Source: an uncultured Litoreibacter sp. (lineage in GTDB: Bacteria; Pseudomonadota; Alphaproteobacteria; Rhodobacterales; Rhodobacteraceae). From it: a stretch of DNA of 64,000 nucleotides. The stretch covers positions 186,001-250,000 of the forward strand of contig CANNGL010000004.1 of NCBI GenBank assembly GCA_947504205.1, in the 5' to 3' direction. Each line of letters opens with the position of its first letter. The stretch's first letter is position 1. Below, piece after piece: positions 27,067-35,767 of the stretch. The position numbers and the translations under genes were made by a program. The notes under the pieces were generated by a model. It saw only the letters and a list, made by a program, of their open reading frames with translations, was not told the DNA's origin and did not search any database.

Positions 27067-27815
27067 GAGATCACCTGAAGCACGTTGTTGATGGCGTCTT
27101 CCAGCAATTGCAGCGCGTCAGGGTCAGAGAACCGATGATCGCCGCCTTTCAACAGAACAAGACGCATATCTGGTCCCGTCGCATGATCAAGCAGACGCAA
27201 GGCCACGGACATATCAACATCCGTGTCGTTCGTTCCTTGAAGGAACCGCGTGGGAAACGGCAGCTCAAGCGGAGCGCGCAGTACCAGATGGCTGCGTCCG
27301 TCTTCGATCAAGCGTTTCGTGATGATGTAGGGCTCGCCATAATCCGACGGCAAAGCCACCTGCCCGTTTTGCGAAAGTTCATCCTTCTGCGCATCAGTGA
27401 AACCGGCCCACATGCTGTCTTCGGTGAAATCCGGCGCAGCAGCGATGGTCACGAGCCCGGCAAGCCGTTCCGGCATTGCCTTTGCGCAGAGCAGGGAAAT
27501 CCAGCCGCCCATCGAAGACCCCACTAACAGCAGCTTCCCATCGGTCAGGTTGGCCAAGGCATGCATGGCGTCTTCTGCCCAATCGCCGATCGATCCGTCG
27601 GTAAATTCACCGGAAGACTGGCCATGCCCTGAGTAATCAAAACGCAGGAAACCGCGCCCCTGAGACTTGCACCATGATTCGAGATGGATGGCTTTTGTGC
27701 CCTCCATATCGGACTTGAAGCCCCCCAGAAACACCAGCGTTGGCCCCGTTCCAGAGGTCAGATGATAGGCGATGCGCCGTCCTGACGGGGTTTCGATATA
27801 TTTCGGTTCGGCCAA
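27063..27815 (-). CDS. Alpha/beta hydrolase (ABHD10-like)
   Basis: 250-residue cytosolic hydrolase with GFKSDMEGTKA near residue 32, RFDYSGHGQSSG near 58, nucleophilic Ser in VGSSMGGW (~98), Asp in FLQGTNDTDVD, and His in GGDHRFSD. This pattern matches the ABHD10/palmitoyl-protein-thioesterase-like family common in alphaproteobacteria. Substrate unknown; acyl esters are likely. It is first of a four-gene run and is divergent from the ArsR-SRPBCC gene with 120 bases between the starts. Confidence 0.84.
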   Translation of the reverse strand: MAEPKYIETPSGRRIAYHLTSGTGPTLVFLGGFKSDMEGTKAIHLESWCKSQGRGFLRFDYSGHGQSSGEFTDGSIGDWAEDAMHALANLTDGKLLLVGSSMGGWISLLCAKAMPERLAGLVTIAAAPDFTEDSMWAGFTDAQKDELSQNGQVALPSDYGEPYIITKRLIEDGRSHLVLRAPLELPFPTRFLQGTNDTDVDMSVALRLLDHATGPDMRLVLLKGGDHRFSDPDALQLLEDAINNVLQVIS

Positions 27816-27890
27816 GTTTTCCTCCCGATTTGAGGTGTTTATGGCACCCCTTCCCGCCGTCCGAAAGTGGAACGTGACGGAAATTTTTAG

Positions 27891-27922
27891 GTGACTATCT
27901 TGTCACGTGACTATATTGTCAC
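27891..27922. promoter_or_regulatory. Two tandem 16-bp palindromic operators
   Basis: GTGACTATCTTGTCAC (27891-27906) and GTGACTATATTGTCAC (27907-27922) abut head to tail. Each is an inverted repeat GTGAC-N6-GTCAC. A further GTGAC half-site lies at 27874. They overlap the best promoter of the ArsR-like gene, so autorepression is the likely use. Confidence 0.8.
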
Positions 27923-27929
27923 CTATAAA
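27900..27929 (+). promoter_or_regulatory. Promoter of the ArsR-SRPBCC gene
   Basis: TTGTCA (27900-27905), an 18-base spacer and TATAAA (27924-27929). The -35 is part of the first operator and the spacer contains the second. The expected start site, 6-8 bases after TATAAA, falls at or next to the ATG at 27936, so the mRNA may be leaderless. Confidence 0.55.
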
Positions 27930-27935
27930 GAGATT

Positions 27936-28694
27936 ATGGATGCGATCTTCAAAGCTCTGAACGATCCAGCGCGCCGAGACATTCTGGACAGCCTTCGCAA
28001 GAAGGACGGCCAAAGCCTCCGCGAGTTGGAACCTCAGTTCGACATGACCCGGTTCGGGGTCATGAAACATCTGGGGGTTTTGGAAGAAGCAAAGCTGATC
28101 ACGACCAAGAAGGTTGGGCGGTTCAAGCATCACTATCTGAACGCCCCGCCTTTGCAGGAGGTCATGGACCGCTGGATTGAGCCGCTGCTGGCCAAACCCG
28201 CCGCCCGTGGACTGCTGGATCTGAAACAACAGCTAGAAGGAGCTGCCCCAATGACTGAAAAACCTGATTTCCGCATGGAGACTTACATTCAATGCACCCA
28301 AGACGCGTTGTGGGATGCATTGACCGATGTTGACCAAGCCGTGCAGTACAACTTCGTTGCCACCGCCTGCGAGCGTGATGGCAACTCGATGATTTATCGC
28401 ACACCCGACGGCAGTGTCATGCTGATCTGCACGGAAACGGAGCTTACTCCGAAGACGCGCATCGACAGCACCTTCGAGCCACATTGGGCCGGGCCGGATG
28501 TACCTTTGGAGAAATCCCGCTTCGTTTATCTGATCGAGCCGAAGTCCGAGTTCTGTCATCTCACGCTTGAGCACTACAACATCCCTGCGGGTCAGGAAGG
28601 TGTCGCTGATGGTTGGCACCGGACACTAGCCGGGCTGAAGACGTTCCTGGAGACTGGGACGACCGTGAAATATTCCGAAGGCATGGAGGGCTGA
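27936..28694 (+). CDS. ArsR-type winged-helix regulator fused to an SRPBCC/AHSA1 domain
   Basis: 252 residues in two parts. Residues 1-~100 are an ArsR winged helix (MDAIFKALNDPARRDILDSL, then FGVMKHLGVLEEAKLI as recognition region) without an obvious metal-binding cysteine pair. Residues ~110-240 are an AHSA1-like SRPBCC lipid/ligand-binding domain (ETYIQCTQDALWDALTD near 116 and GWHRTLAGLKTFLE near the end). These families are usually neighbouring genes, so the fusion suggests ligand sensing by the SRPBCC part. ATG 27936 is chosen over GTG 27891 because the latter would place both operators inside the reading frame. Confidence 0.85.
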   Translation: MDAIFKALNDPARRDILDSLRKKDGQSLRELEPQFDMTRFGVMKHLGVLEEAKLITTKKVGRFKHHYLNAPPLQEVMDRWIEPLLAKPAARGLLDLKQQLEGAAPMTEKPDFRMETYIQCTQDALWDALTDVDQAVQYNFVATACERDGNSMIYRTPDGSVMLICTETELTPKTRIDSTFEPHWAGPDVPLEKSRFVYLIEPKSEFCHLTLEHYNIPAGQEGVADGWHRTLAGLKTFLETGTTVKYSEGMEG

Positions 28695-28697
28695 TTT

Positions 28698-29114
28698 ATG
28701 GAACTTCCAACCGAGCTTGGCATCCTGACATGCCTCACCATCCTCGCCGCGACCCTGTGGATCCCTTATATCGTGGGAGTGAATACGGAACCGGAGCGCG
28801 AGGGTGCGCCTAACCCCTTCGTGCGGCCGCCCTCACAGGCTGACATGCGCCCTTGGGTTCACCGCGCTTGGCGTGCACATCTCAACCTGTTGGAGCAGTT
28901 TCTGCCGTTCGCAGCGGTCGTGCTGATCCTTGATCGGGTGGATGGGTTTAATTCACTCACCTATTGGACCTGCATTACCTTCTTTTGGCTCAGGATCGCC
29001 CATGCTGTGGGCATGATCACGGCCACAGCCCGGTTTCCGTCACGGCCTTTGATCTTCGTGGCTGGCTATGTCTGTATTCTGGTCCTCGCCTCGCAGGTCT
29101 TTCTGGCACCTTAG
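28698..29114 (+). CDS. MAPEG-family membrane protein
   Basis: 138 residues with four predicted membrane helices; LTCLTILAATLWIPYIVG starts it and RAWRAHLNLLEQFLPFAAVV (described as the second-helix motif, residues ~57-76) is typical of bacterial MAPEG proteins. Eukaryotic relatives are microsomal glutathione transferases; bacterial members are mostly uncharacterised. GGAGGG lies upstream and only three bases separate it from the ArsR-SRPBCC stop, so they are an operon; the regulator probably controls it. Confidence 0.85.
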   Translation: MELPTELGILTCLTILAATLWIPYIVGVNTEPEREGAPNPFVRPPSQADMRPWVHRAWRAHLNLLEQFLPFAAVVLILDRVDGFNSLTYWTCITFFWLRIAHAVGMITATARFPSRPLIFVAGYVCILVLASQVFLAP

Positions 29115-29335
29115 CCGCTAACATAGCCCTGCCTTCTGGGTCGGTAGAAATTCTTCTGGTTGTGAAGCCGGCCCAGCAAGTCATGCGTTCTGCGCACGCG
29201 ATCATCTCGATCACCCACCCATGCCTCAGCCACCGTATCGCCATTGGCCAGCACACGCTGCTTGTGGCGCAATGCAGTCTCGATCAAATCAAGGTCTTCA
29301 ACGGACAATTCAAAGTTCGTGTTGTAGCTTGGCAT
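29111..29335 (-). CDS. Small conserved-looking protein of unknown function
   Basis: 74 residues, soluble and charged, with an initial SYNTNFELSVEDLDLIETALR helix region and a basic C-terminus (NFYRPRRQGY). A strong GGGAGG ribosome site precedes the ATG, and the stop overlaps the MAPEG stop on the other strand. The EDLDLIETALR segment recalls small Roseobacter proteins I have seen without function. An AT-rich region with inverted repeats lies upstream. Confidence 0.65.
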   Translation of the reverse strand: MPSYNTNFELSVEDLDLIETALRHKQRVLANGDTVAEAWVGDRDDRVRRTHDLLGRLHNQKNFYRPRRQGYVSG

Positions 29336-29406
29336 GACGGCCTCCCTCGGCTGAATTAAAGTGGTCGCGTTCGGTCTCCTCTGTTGGAAATATATGTCGT
29401 TTTTTA

Positions 29407-29437
29407 ATAAGTAAATGTCGTATTTGGGAATACTTAT
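29407..29437. repeat. AT-rich inverted repeat ATAAGTA-N17-TACTTAT
   Basis: A perfect 7-bp inverted repeat with a 17-base centre sits in a markedly AT-rich 112-base gap between the 74-residue gene and the MFS gene. An ATGTCGT heptamer also occurs twice 21 bases apart (29394 and 29415). It could be an operator or the promoter region of the minus-strand small gene (a TATATT lies nearby). Confidence 0.45.
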
Positions 29438-29447
29438 GTATACCGAA

Positions 29448-30701
29448 CTAGCCCTCCTCTACCTCTTCCAGACCAATGGCTGCGACAGCCGCAAGACCCG
29501 CCATACAAGCGAACAGGACAAGCGTCGCCAAAGGCCCCAAGAGGGCGGCAGCGCCACCAACTACACCGGTGAACAACAGAATACTGCCGATGATGGTGTT
29601 TGAGACGGCTGCGTAAGCCGCCCGGTCTGCCTCCGGCGCCATATCGACGAGATAGGTGGAGCGGCCTTGCCTGACGCCGTGATAGGCAATCATCAAGGCA
29701 AACAGCGTTACAGGCATGGCCCAAACGGTTTGTGCGAGCCCGAGCGCGGCCAACAAGATCGCCAGAGCTATTGCAATCGCCCCTCCGATGCCGGAGGCCA
29801 TCAGCACCTTACGCGAGGATTGATCGGCGAAGCGGCCCCAGACCCACGAGCTTGCAAAAGACGCCAAGGCGGAGGCCAATAGCAACGCCCCAAGTGCGCC
29901 CAGACCTGCAGCGTCGTCCTGAGAGCCGGACAGGATCACCAGATAGGGCGGCGCCAATGCTGTTGAGACCAACAGACCCCGCACTGTGATGAAGCGCCAA
30001 AGCTGCGGGTTATCTTTCAAAATAGCGAAATTTGCTGCGGAGGCTTTCGGCTCCCCTGCGCCGCCCTGCTCTTCCATCCGCGAAAACAACGCCGCTGCAA
30101 AAAACCACAGAAATGCTGCAAGCGCGACGCCCGCTATCAGATACGTCCGGTTCTGGAAGACACCCGAAATCAGGAGGATTGCGAAGAGCACAACACCGAC
30201 CGATGATGCAGACCCCGCAAACCCCGTGATCGCCCCGCGGCGTGTCTTTTCAATGGTACGGCCCAGAATGTCTTTGTAACTGACGGAACACAGCGCACGC
30301 GAGATCGCCAGCAGCGCCAGGGCTGCACAAATGCTTATCCCTGCGGCGCTCCCTTCAAGCGTCAAAGCAAAAAACACGATAAGGGCTGCACCGATCCCTT
30401 GCCCGATACTGCCCAGAACCCAGGCCCATTTACGCTGCGCAAGTGAAGACACCCACCCAGCCATCGCCACTTGCGGAAGCAGCGCCCCGGCCTCCCGGAT
30501 CGGAACCAGAGCGCCAGCATAGACTGCAGGAGCGCCCAGCGCTGTCAAAAGCCAGCTGAGCACAAGTTTCGGATCAATCAGACCATCCGCAAGCTTGGTC
30601 ATGGACAGACTGGCGACATGGCGCAGGCCATTGCGCGCCTCATCCGGGGCATCAGCCTCTTCGTCACCAGTCAGTCTTTGAAAGATATCGGTGGAAATCA
30701 T
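29448..30701 (-). CDS. Major facilitator superfamily transporter
   Basis: 417-residue inner-membrane protein with about 12 hydrophobic segments in two halves separated by a hydrophilic loop (SRMEEQGGAGEPKASAAN, ~205-222). A soluble N-terminal ~30 residues precede TM1. RTIEKTRRGAITGFAGS and YHGVRQGRSTYLVDM in the cytoplasmic loops fit MFS pattern A-like loops. Substrate unknown; no neighbouring biosynthetic genes inform it. Its start region is divergent from thrS. Confidence 0.85.
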   Translation of the reverse strand: MISTDIFQRLTGDEEADAPDEARNGLRHVASLSMTKLADGLIDPKLVLSWLLTALGAPAVYAGALVPIREAGALLPQVAMAGWVSSLAQRKWAWVLGSIGQGIGAALIVFFALTLEGSAAGISICAALALLAISRALCSVSYKDILGRTIEKTRRGAITGFAGSASSVGVVLFAILLISGVFQNRTYLIAGVALAAFLWFFAAALFSRMEEQGGAGEPKASAANFAILKDNPQLWRFITVRGLLVSTALAPPYLVILSGSQDDAAGLGALGALLLASALASFASSWVWGRFADQSSRKVLMASGIGGAIAIALAILLAALGLAQTVWAMPVTLFALMIAYHGVRQGRSTYLVDMAPEADRAAYAAVSNTIIGSILLFTGVVGGAAALLGPLATLVLFACMAGLAAVAAIGLEEVEEG

Positions 30702-30808
30702 GTTTTCTCAGTCCTTGACAGCGTGCGCGCGGGAGGTCACATAGCGCAAACCGACTAACCCGCAACCGGGCGTTCCGTGGGCGCCAAACTGACGAGGAGA
30801 AGGCCGAT

Positions 30809-32755
30809 ATGGCACCTATTTCCCTTACATTTCCTGACGGCAATTCGCGCGAGTTCGATGCAGGTGTAACACCTGCCGAGGTCGCAAGTTCCATCGCCAC
30901 TTCGCTGGCCAAAAAGGCGATCTCCGCGACGGTTGATGGCGCGCATTGGGATTTGCAGTGGCCGATCGAAAACGACGCCGCGATTGCCATTAATACCATG
31001 AAAGATGAAGCGCCAGCGCTGGAGCTGATCCGTCACGATCTGGCGCATATCATGGCACGCGCCGTGCAGGAAATCTGGCCTGATGTGAAGGTAACAATCG
31101 GGCCTGTGATTGAACATGGCTGGTATTATGACTTTGACCGGGAAGAGCCGTTCACTCCTGAAGATCTAAGTCTCATTGAGAAAAAGATGAAGGAAATCAT
31201 CAACTCACGAGACGAAGTTCGTACTGAGATTTGGGAGAGAAGCCGTGCTGTGGACTTCTACAAATCGAACAATGAGCCCTACAAGGTCGAGCTGATCGAT
31301 GCGATCCCCGGTGATGAGCCGTTGCGCATGTACTGGCATGGCGACTGGCAGGATTTGTGCCGGGGTCCACATTTGCAACATACCGGCCAGGTTCCGGCAG
31401 ATGCCTTCAAGCTGATGAATGTCGCGGGCGCCTATTGGCGGGGCGACAGTAATCGGGCGATGTTGCAACGCATCTACGGTGTTGCGTTCCAGAACCGCGA
31501 GAAACTGAAGGACTATCTGCACTTCCTCGAAGAGGCTGAGAAACGCGATCACCGCAAGCTGGGTCGTGAAATGGATCTGTTCCACATGCAGGAAGAGGCC
31601 CCGGGCCAAGTGTTCTGGCATCCGAACGGCTGGTCGATCTACACAACTTTGCAGGACTACATGCGCCGCAAACAACGCGACGGCGGCTATCGTGAGATCA
31701 ACACACCGCAGGTTGTGGATCGCAAACTTTGGGAAGCTTCTGGCCACTGGGACAAGTATCAGGAGCATATGTTCATCGTCGAGGTCGAGGAAGAACATGC
31801 CAAGGAGAAAGCGGTCAATGCGCTCAAGCCCATGAACTGCCCCTGCCACGTGCAGGTGTTCAATCAGGGGTTGAAATCCTACCGCGATCTGCCACTGCGG
31901 CTTGCTGAGTTTGGCTCATGTTCGCGCTATGAGCCCTCTGGCGCGCTGCATGGGATCATGCGGGTTCGGGGTTTTACACAAGATGATGCACATATTTTCT
32001 GCTCGGAAGATCAGATTCAGGATGAATGCGCGAAATTCATCAATTTTCTGGCGGACATCTATAAAGACCTCGGATTCGAGAAGTTCGAGATCAAATTCGC
32101 GACACGTCCAGAGATGCGCGTGGGTTCTGACGAAAGCTGGGATCGGGTGGAAAATGCCTTGGAGAAGGCAATCGAAGCGACCGGTCGCGGGTATCAACTG
32201 GAACCGGGCGATGGTGCTTTCTACGGGCCGAAACTGGACTTCTATCTCACCGATGCGCTTGGACGCGTCTGGCAGTGTGGCACGTTTCAGGTGGACAACA
32301 ATACGCCCGAGCGCCTTGGCGCGACCTATATTGGCGAGGATGGCGCAAAGCATCACCCCTATATGCTGCACCGGGCAACGCTTGGTTCATTCGAGCGGTT
32401 CATCGGTATTCTGATCGAAGAACATGCCGGTAAGCTGCCCTTCTGGCTTGCACCGCGTCAGGTGGTTGTCGCCTCGATCGTCTCGGAGGCCGACGACTAT
32501 GTGCTGGAAGCCGTTGAAAAGCTGAAAGCGCAAGGGGTCCGGGCCGAAGCAGATATCCGCAACGAGAAGATCAACTACAAGGTGCGGGAACATTCGGTTG
32601 GCAAAGTGCCGGTTATTCTTGCGGTTGGCCGCAAGGAAGTCGACGAGGGCACCGTGACTTTGCGTCGATTGGGCAAAAAGCAAACCAGCGTTCTGCCCTT
32701 CGACGAGATCGCGGCCGAGCTGGCTCAGGATGCTTTACCGCCAGATCTAAAGTAA
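30809..32755 (+). CDS. thrS: Threonyl-tRNA synthetase
   Basis: Charges tRNA-Thr; class II synthetase of 648 residues. Order: TGS domain (1-~62), editing domain with [17 protein letters not shown] (~75), catalytic core with motif 2 region [10 protein letters not shown] (~345) and [17 protein letters not shown], and the anticodon-binding C-terminus ([10 protein letters not shown] onward). Zinc ligands Cys347-type in NCPCH and the later His in [11 protein letters not shown] are present. AGGAGAAGG lies 7-10 bases upstream. A TTGACA at 30715 may be part of its promoter. Confidence 0.97.
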   Translation: MAPISLTFPDGNSREFDAGVTPAEVASSIATSLAKKAISATVDGAHWDLQWPIENDAAIAINTMKDEAPALELIRHDLAHIMARAVQEIWPDVKVTIGPVIEHGWYYDFDREEPFTPEDLSLIEKKMKEIINSRDEVRTEIWERSRAVDFYKSNNEPYKVELIDAIPGDEPLRMYWHGDWQDLCRGPHLQHTGQVPADAFKLMNVAGAYWRGDSNRAMLQRIYGVAFQNREKLKDYLHFLEEAEKRDHRKLGREMDLFHMQEEAPGQVFWHPNGWSIYTTLQDYMRRKQRDGGYREINTPQVVDRKLWEASGHWDKYQEHMFIVEVEEEHAKEKAVNALKPMNCPCHVQVFNQGLKSYRDLPLRLAEFGSCSRYEPSGALHGIMRVRGFTQDDAHIFCSEDQIQDECAKFINFLADIYKDLGFEKFEIKFATRPEMRVGSDESWDRVENALEKAIEATGRGYQLEPGDGAFYGPKLDFYLTDALGRVWQCGTFQVDNNTPERLGATYIGEDGAKHHPYMLHRATLGSFERFIGILIEEHAGKLPFWLAPRQVVVASIVSEADDYVLEAVEKLKAQGVRAEADIRNEKINYKVREHSVGKVPVILAVGRKEVDEGTVTLRRLGKKQTSVLPFDEIAAELAQDALPPDLK

Positions 32756-33067
32756 GGCGTCCTGAACGTCCTTGCTCCATCCAAGATGAAGCGTGTCGGC
32801 CTCGATGACTGGCCGCTTCATCAAGGTCGGGTGCTCTGCCAAAAGCTCTCGTGGCGACGTCTGACGGGCGTCCGCGCTCAAACCGCGCCAGGTGGTGGAC
32901 CGTGTATTCATCAGCGTGTCGCCGAATGTCATGAAAAATTCATCCAGCTTTTGAGGGTCCAGCGGATTTTCGCGGACGTCCACGAAGCGAACCTCGTGAC
33001 CTGCATTTTTAAGTACCTTCAACGCCTTACGGCAGGTATCGCATGTCTTGATTCCGTAAACTATCAT
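32747..33067 (-). CDS. ArsC/Spx-family thioredoxin-fold reductase-like protein
   Basis: 106 residues with an N-terminal Cys-x2-Cys in [10 protein letters not shown] (Cys9, Cys12) and the family C-terminal [12 protein letters not shown] region. This is the YffB/ArsC-like family; true arsenate reductases carry a single active cysteine and an arsenic operon context, neither of which is seen, so arsenate reduction is doubtful. The ATG at 33067 with GAGGG upstream sets the start. It converges on thrS with a nine-base overlap. Confidence 0.85.
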   Translation of the reverse strand: MIVYGIKTCDTCRKALKVLKNAGHEVRFVDVRENPLDPQKLDEFFMTFGDTLMNTRSTTWRGLSADARQTSPRELLAEHPTLMKRPVIEADTLHLGWSKDVQDALL

Positions 33068-33262
33068 CTCTGGCCCTCTCGATTGCTGCCGCGTTGCTGG
33101 CAGGGGGATTGCTTTTTGACAAGGGGTACTATTTCTAAAGGTGTGTGAAGACCCAAATTGGCTACGACGACAATTCCTTCGGGAAGCAGTCCAAGAAGAC
33201 AAGACCAAAGGCTGCACCGCCCCGCTGCAATTCCGCAGGCGGGTAACTGAAGGAGAATTCGG

Positions 33263-33472
33263 ATGGCTACTGGCACCGTGAAATGGTTCAACACAACTAA
33301 AGGCTTCGGCTTTATTGCCCCAGATGATGGCGGCAAGGACGTCTTCGTTCATATTTCTGCCGTGGAACGCGCCGGTTTGACCGGTCTGCGCGACGACCAG
33401 AAAATCCAATACGAGATGATTGAAGGCCGCGACGGTCGCTCATCTGCAGGCGATCTCGTCACGCTCGACTGA
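33263..33472 (+). CDS. Cold-shock-domain protein (CspA family)
   Basis: 69-residue single-stranded nucleic-acid-binding protein; RNA chaperone. RNP1 KGFGFIAP and RNP2 VFVHISAVE are intact. AAGGAG precedes the ATG. The ~195 bases upstream to the divergent ArsC-like gene hold no other gene and may include a long 5' leader, as in other csp genes. A clean terminator follows at 33502. Confidence 0.95.
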   Translation: MATGTVKWFNTTKGFGFIAPDDGGKDVFVHISAVERAGLTGLRDDQKIQYEMIEGRDGRSSAGDLVTLD

Positions 33473-33501
33473 GCTGGTCCGACGCTTTCAACATGTTTTG
33501 A

Positions 33502-33527
33502 ACGGCCCCCAGACGGGCCGTTTTTTT
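33502..33527 (+). terminator. Rho-independent terminator of the cold-shock gene
   Basis: ACGGCCC and GGGCCGT form a seven-bp stem with a six-base loop followed by seven T residues, 30 bases after the stop. Confidence 0.92.
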
Positions 33528-33556
33528 ATGCCTGCCCGTAACTGGATAGACGCGGG

Positions 33557-33916
33557 CTAGCGCGTGAAGCCGATCATGTGGTCGAGATGCACGGCTCCTA
33601 CGGGGGCAAGGGCGGTGCGCAGATCATCTTCCGCCGGGCCGTAAACGCGAAACCGGGTCGGAGCGAAGGCCGTAAAGAAACGTTCCGCAAACTTCTCGTT
33701 GAAATTGGCCAAATGGGTCATTGCAGCGGCATTGTTTTCATAGGCCTCTACGACCGTCACCTGCGCACCATCAGCGGAGCGATAATAATGATAGTGCATC
33801 GCGCCGGGTTCATGAACGCGGGTGGCCTTGACCATTTCGTCCAGCAGCGGGGCGACAGCGTCACCCTGCCCGTCTTGCACGTCCATCTCGATCACCCATT
33901 CTATGATGTTGCTCAT
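33557..33916 (-). CDS. Antibiotic biosynthesis monooxygenase-like (ABM) protein
   Basis: 119 residues of a ferredoxin-like dimeric alpha-beta barrel: EWVIEMDVQDGQGDAVAPLLDEMV, EPGAMHYHYYRS, VTVVEAYENNAAAMTHLANFNEKF (given as positions ~8-31, ~36-47 and ~52-75). Members include quinol monooxygenases and stress proteins; no conserved cofactor site is needed, so function cannot be inferred. ATG 33916 is used; GAGAG lies upstream. Confidence 0.78.
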   Translation of the reverse strand: MSNIIEWVIEMDVQDGQGDAVAPLLDEMVKATRVHEPGAMHYHYYRSADGAQVTVVEAYENNAAAMTHLANFNEKFAERFFTAFAPTRFRVYGPAEDDLRTALAPVGAVHLDHMIGFTR

Positions 33917-34078
33917 CGCTCTCTCTCCCAACGCGGTTGCCTGCAAAGCCTAACAGGTGTCGGCCCCTACGTCCTGCCTCGCAGTCGGGTTGCCCGGTTA
34001 TTTCGGAACAAAAATGGCGACCAGCCGTTTGTTTGATGAGACCCGCACCGCGGGACAAACAACAGAGAAGGAGCAGAA

Positions 34079-34639
34079 ATGACACAGATCACACATGCAA
34101 AAATCCTTATCATGTCGACAAATGGCTTTGAGCAATCCGAGCTTGAAGTACCTCTGAAGAAGCTGCGCGCCGCAGGTGCGACAGTCCATGTCGCCACGCA
34201 GGATGGTGAAGACATCACCGGGTGGGACGACAAGAACTGGGGCGACATCTTCGAGTCCGATCTGGCCATCAAGGACGTCAATCCTGACAACTACGACGCA
34301 CTGGTATTGCCCGGCGGACAGATGAACCCCGATATTTTGCGGATGGACGATGACGCTGTCGAGCTCGTGAAGAAATTTCACGACGCGGGCAAACCACTGG
34401 CTGCCATTTGTCACGCGCCTTGGATGCTGATCGAAGCAGGCGTGGTGAAAGACCGCCAAGTGACGTCATGGCCCTCTGTCCGCGCCGATCTGGAAAACGC
34501 AGGCGCTCACTGGACCGACGCCGAGGTGATTGTGGACAACGCCATCATCACCAGCCGAAACCCCGACGATCTGGAGGCATTTGTCGCCAAGATCGTTGAG
34601 GAAATTGAAGAAGGCGAGCACGTCCGCGAAGCCGCTTGA
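34079..34639 (+). CDS. DJ-1/PfpI-family protein
   Basis: 186-residue class I glutamine-amidotransferase-like protein. The nucleophile elbow is AAICHAPWMLIEAG (Cys followed by His), with VLPGGQMNPDILR and an early Glu in GFEQSELEVP. This layout matches the PfpI/YhbO/YajL group, reported variously as protease-like stress proteins, glyoxalases or deglycases; the activity is debated. It is flanked by AAGGAG and a terminator, so it is a single-gene unit. Confidence 0.9.
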   Translation: MTQITHAKILIMSTNGFEQSELEVPLKKLRAAGATVHVATQDGEDITGWDDKNWGDIFESDLAIKDVNPDNYDALVLPGGQMNPDILRMDDDAVELVKKFHDAGKPLAAICHAPWMLIEAGVVKDRQVTSWPSVRADLENAGAHWTDAEVIVDNAIITSRNPDDLEAFVAKIVEEIEEGEHVREAA

Positions 34640-34658
34640 CCTGATAATACCTTGCAAA

Positions 34659-34685
34659 AGCCGCGTCCTCGGGCGCGGCTTTTTC
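34659..34685 (+). terminator. Rho-independent terminator after the PfpI-family gene
   Basis: AGCCGCG and CGCGGCT form a seven-bp stem around an eight-base loop, followed by a short T run. Confidence 0.85.
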
Positions 34686-34805
34686 GCGTTTGATATTCCC
34701 CGCGACGTCCGCTGAACACTTCCAAACCCCGCCCCCGGATTTGCCAAACTGCCGTGCCCTTGCGATGGTCAGGGACGTGTTTTGAACAAAAAGGGTTTTT
34801 TGAAG

Positions 34806-35051
34806 ATGTTTATGGATGAAATCCGCGTGGGCGACCGCAGCCGCAGCTACAAGTTTTACCTGAAATTCGAGCGCGCGGGCCGCACCAATACCGGCCCGAT
34901 GATCATCTCGGGCTGGGTGAAGGAGAAAGGCCCCGATTTCCTGCGGATCAAAGGCTCGGTGGGCTACCGCGAATACACTGATTTCATCATCCCCTTTCAC
35001 GCCATCCTCTACGCCACCGAGCGCGTCAGAAACCAGCGTTTCGGGGAGTGA
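34806..35051 (+). CDS. Small protein of unknown function
   Basis: 81 residues, basic and beta-rich in appearance (SYKFYLKFERAGRTNTGPMI, then RIKGSVGYREYTDFIIPFHAILYA). No signal peptide or membrane helix. The ATG at 34806 with AAGGG upstream is preferred; a TTG eight codons earlier is the alternative. I do not recognise the family. It is the last core-like gene before the 35.1-37.0 kb accessory island. Confidence 0.65.
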   Translation: MFMDEIRVGDRSRSYKFYLKFERAGRTNTGPMIISGWVKEKGPDFLRIKGSVGYREYTDFIIPFHAILYATERVRNQRFGE

Positions 35052-35076
35052 GGTGTAGGATTGTTCGAGTGTGCCG

Positions 35077-35721
35077 CTAGGTCTGCTTCTTCCGACTTGC
35101 TCGACGCCGCGTAGCCGTGGAGTTTTTAGTTTCCAATTGTTGGCAGAAGAAAAACTTATTGATCTCGTCAATCTCAGGCCGTTTGTCTCGTTTGGCCTGA
35201 TCCCAGAGCTTCGGCGGCACCAGAGGTGGCGCTTTACTGATCATGTTGTAAGAACGGTTGAGCGAATGCACCGCTTCGGGGTGGATGTTTCCTCGACTCC
35301 AGTATCGTTCAATCTTGCGTCGCAGGTTGGAAAACTCGTTCCCGGCTTGCTTGTGCAGAGCCGAACGAGACGCATATTGCAGAATATACTGTGACGCCGA
35401 GGACAGCACCACGAATACGGAAAAGACTGAAACAATAACTGGCGCGTTTGCTTCTGGGAAAGAAAACGCGCTTGCGATCAGATCGAGTAGTTTAGTGTTA
35501 GCAGCGAGAAACAGGACAAGGATCGCAGCACTGATGTTTACGATGGAAAGGCGCCGCTCACGACCGTCGCATTGAGATGCAGCAAGGTAATGACCGTAGG
35601 AGGCGACCAGTTGGCGTGCATTCCACATACAAAACAGCTTTCTGACACGCTCCCGATACTCTTCTGCGGACAGCTGTTCGTATTCTTCTTCAATATTGGA
35701 GACAAAGTCGTTTTCGGACAT
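35077..35721 (-). CDS. SLATT-like two-transmembrane protein
   Basis: 214 residues. A helical N-terminus (EEEYEQLSAEEYRERVRKLF) leads into two closely spaced membrane helices (IVNISAAILVLFLAA, ~59-73, and APVIVSVFSVFVVLSSASQY, ~92-111), then ALHKQAGNEFSNLRRKIERYW and a basic tail (TATRRRASRKKQT). This is the layout of SLATT domains, two-helix membrane effectors associated with nucleotide-signalling and reverse-transcriptase conflict systems. No CD-NTase, SLOG or RT gene is adjacent. Assignment is by pattern recall. It sits in an AT-richer island with a decayed transposase. Confidence 0.65.
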   Translation of the reverse strand: MSENDFVSNIEEEYEQLSAEEYRERVRKLFCMWNARQLVASYGHYLAASQCDGRERRLSIVNISAAILVLFLAANTKLLDLIASAFSFPEANAPVIVSVFSVFVVLSSASQYILQYASRSALHKQAGNEFSNLRRKIERYWSRGNIHPEAVHSLNRSYNMISKAPPLVPPKLWDQAKRDKRPEIDEINKFFFCQQLETKNSTATRRRASRKKQT

Positions 35722-35767
35722 TTAAATCACTCATCAACAAAACATTTTCGGCAGGTTGGCAGAAAAC

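Noticed and set aside
27891-27935. GTG at 27891 as start of the ArsR-SRPBCC protein
   Set aside because: It would encode 15 residues made of the twin palindromic operators ahead of the conserved MDAIFKAL opening.
32747-33067. True arsenate reductase
   Set aside because: The Cys-x2-Cys motif and lack of any arsenic gene nearby fit the YffB/Spx-like branch better.
33068-33262. Small RNA or riboswitch ahead of the cold-shock gene
   Set aside because: No convincing conserved fold or terminator-antiterminator pair could be drawn; a plain long leader is enough to explain the gap.
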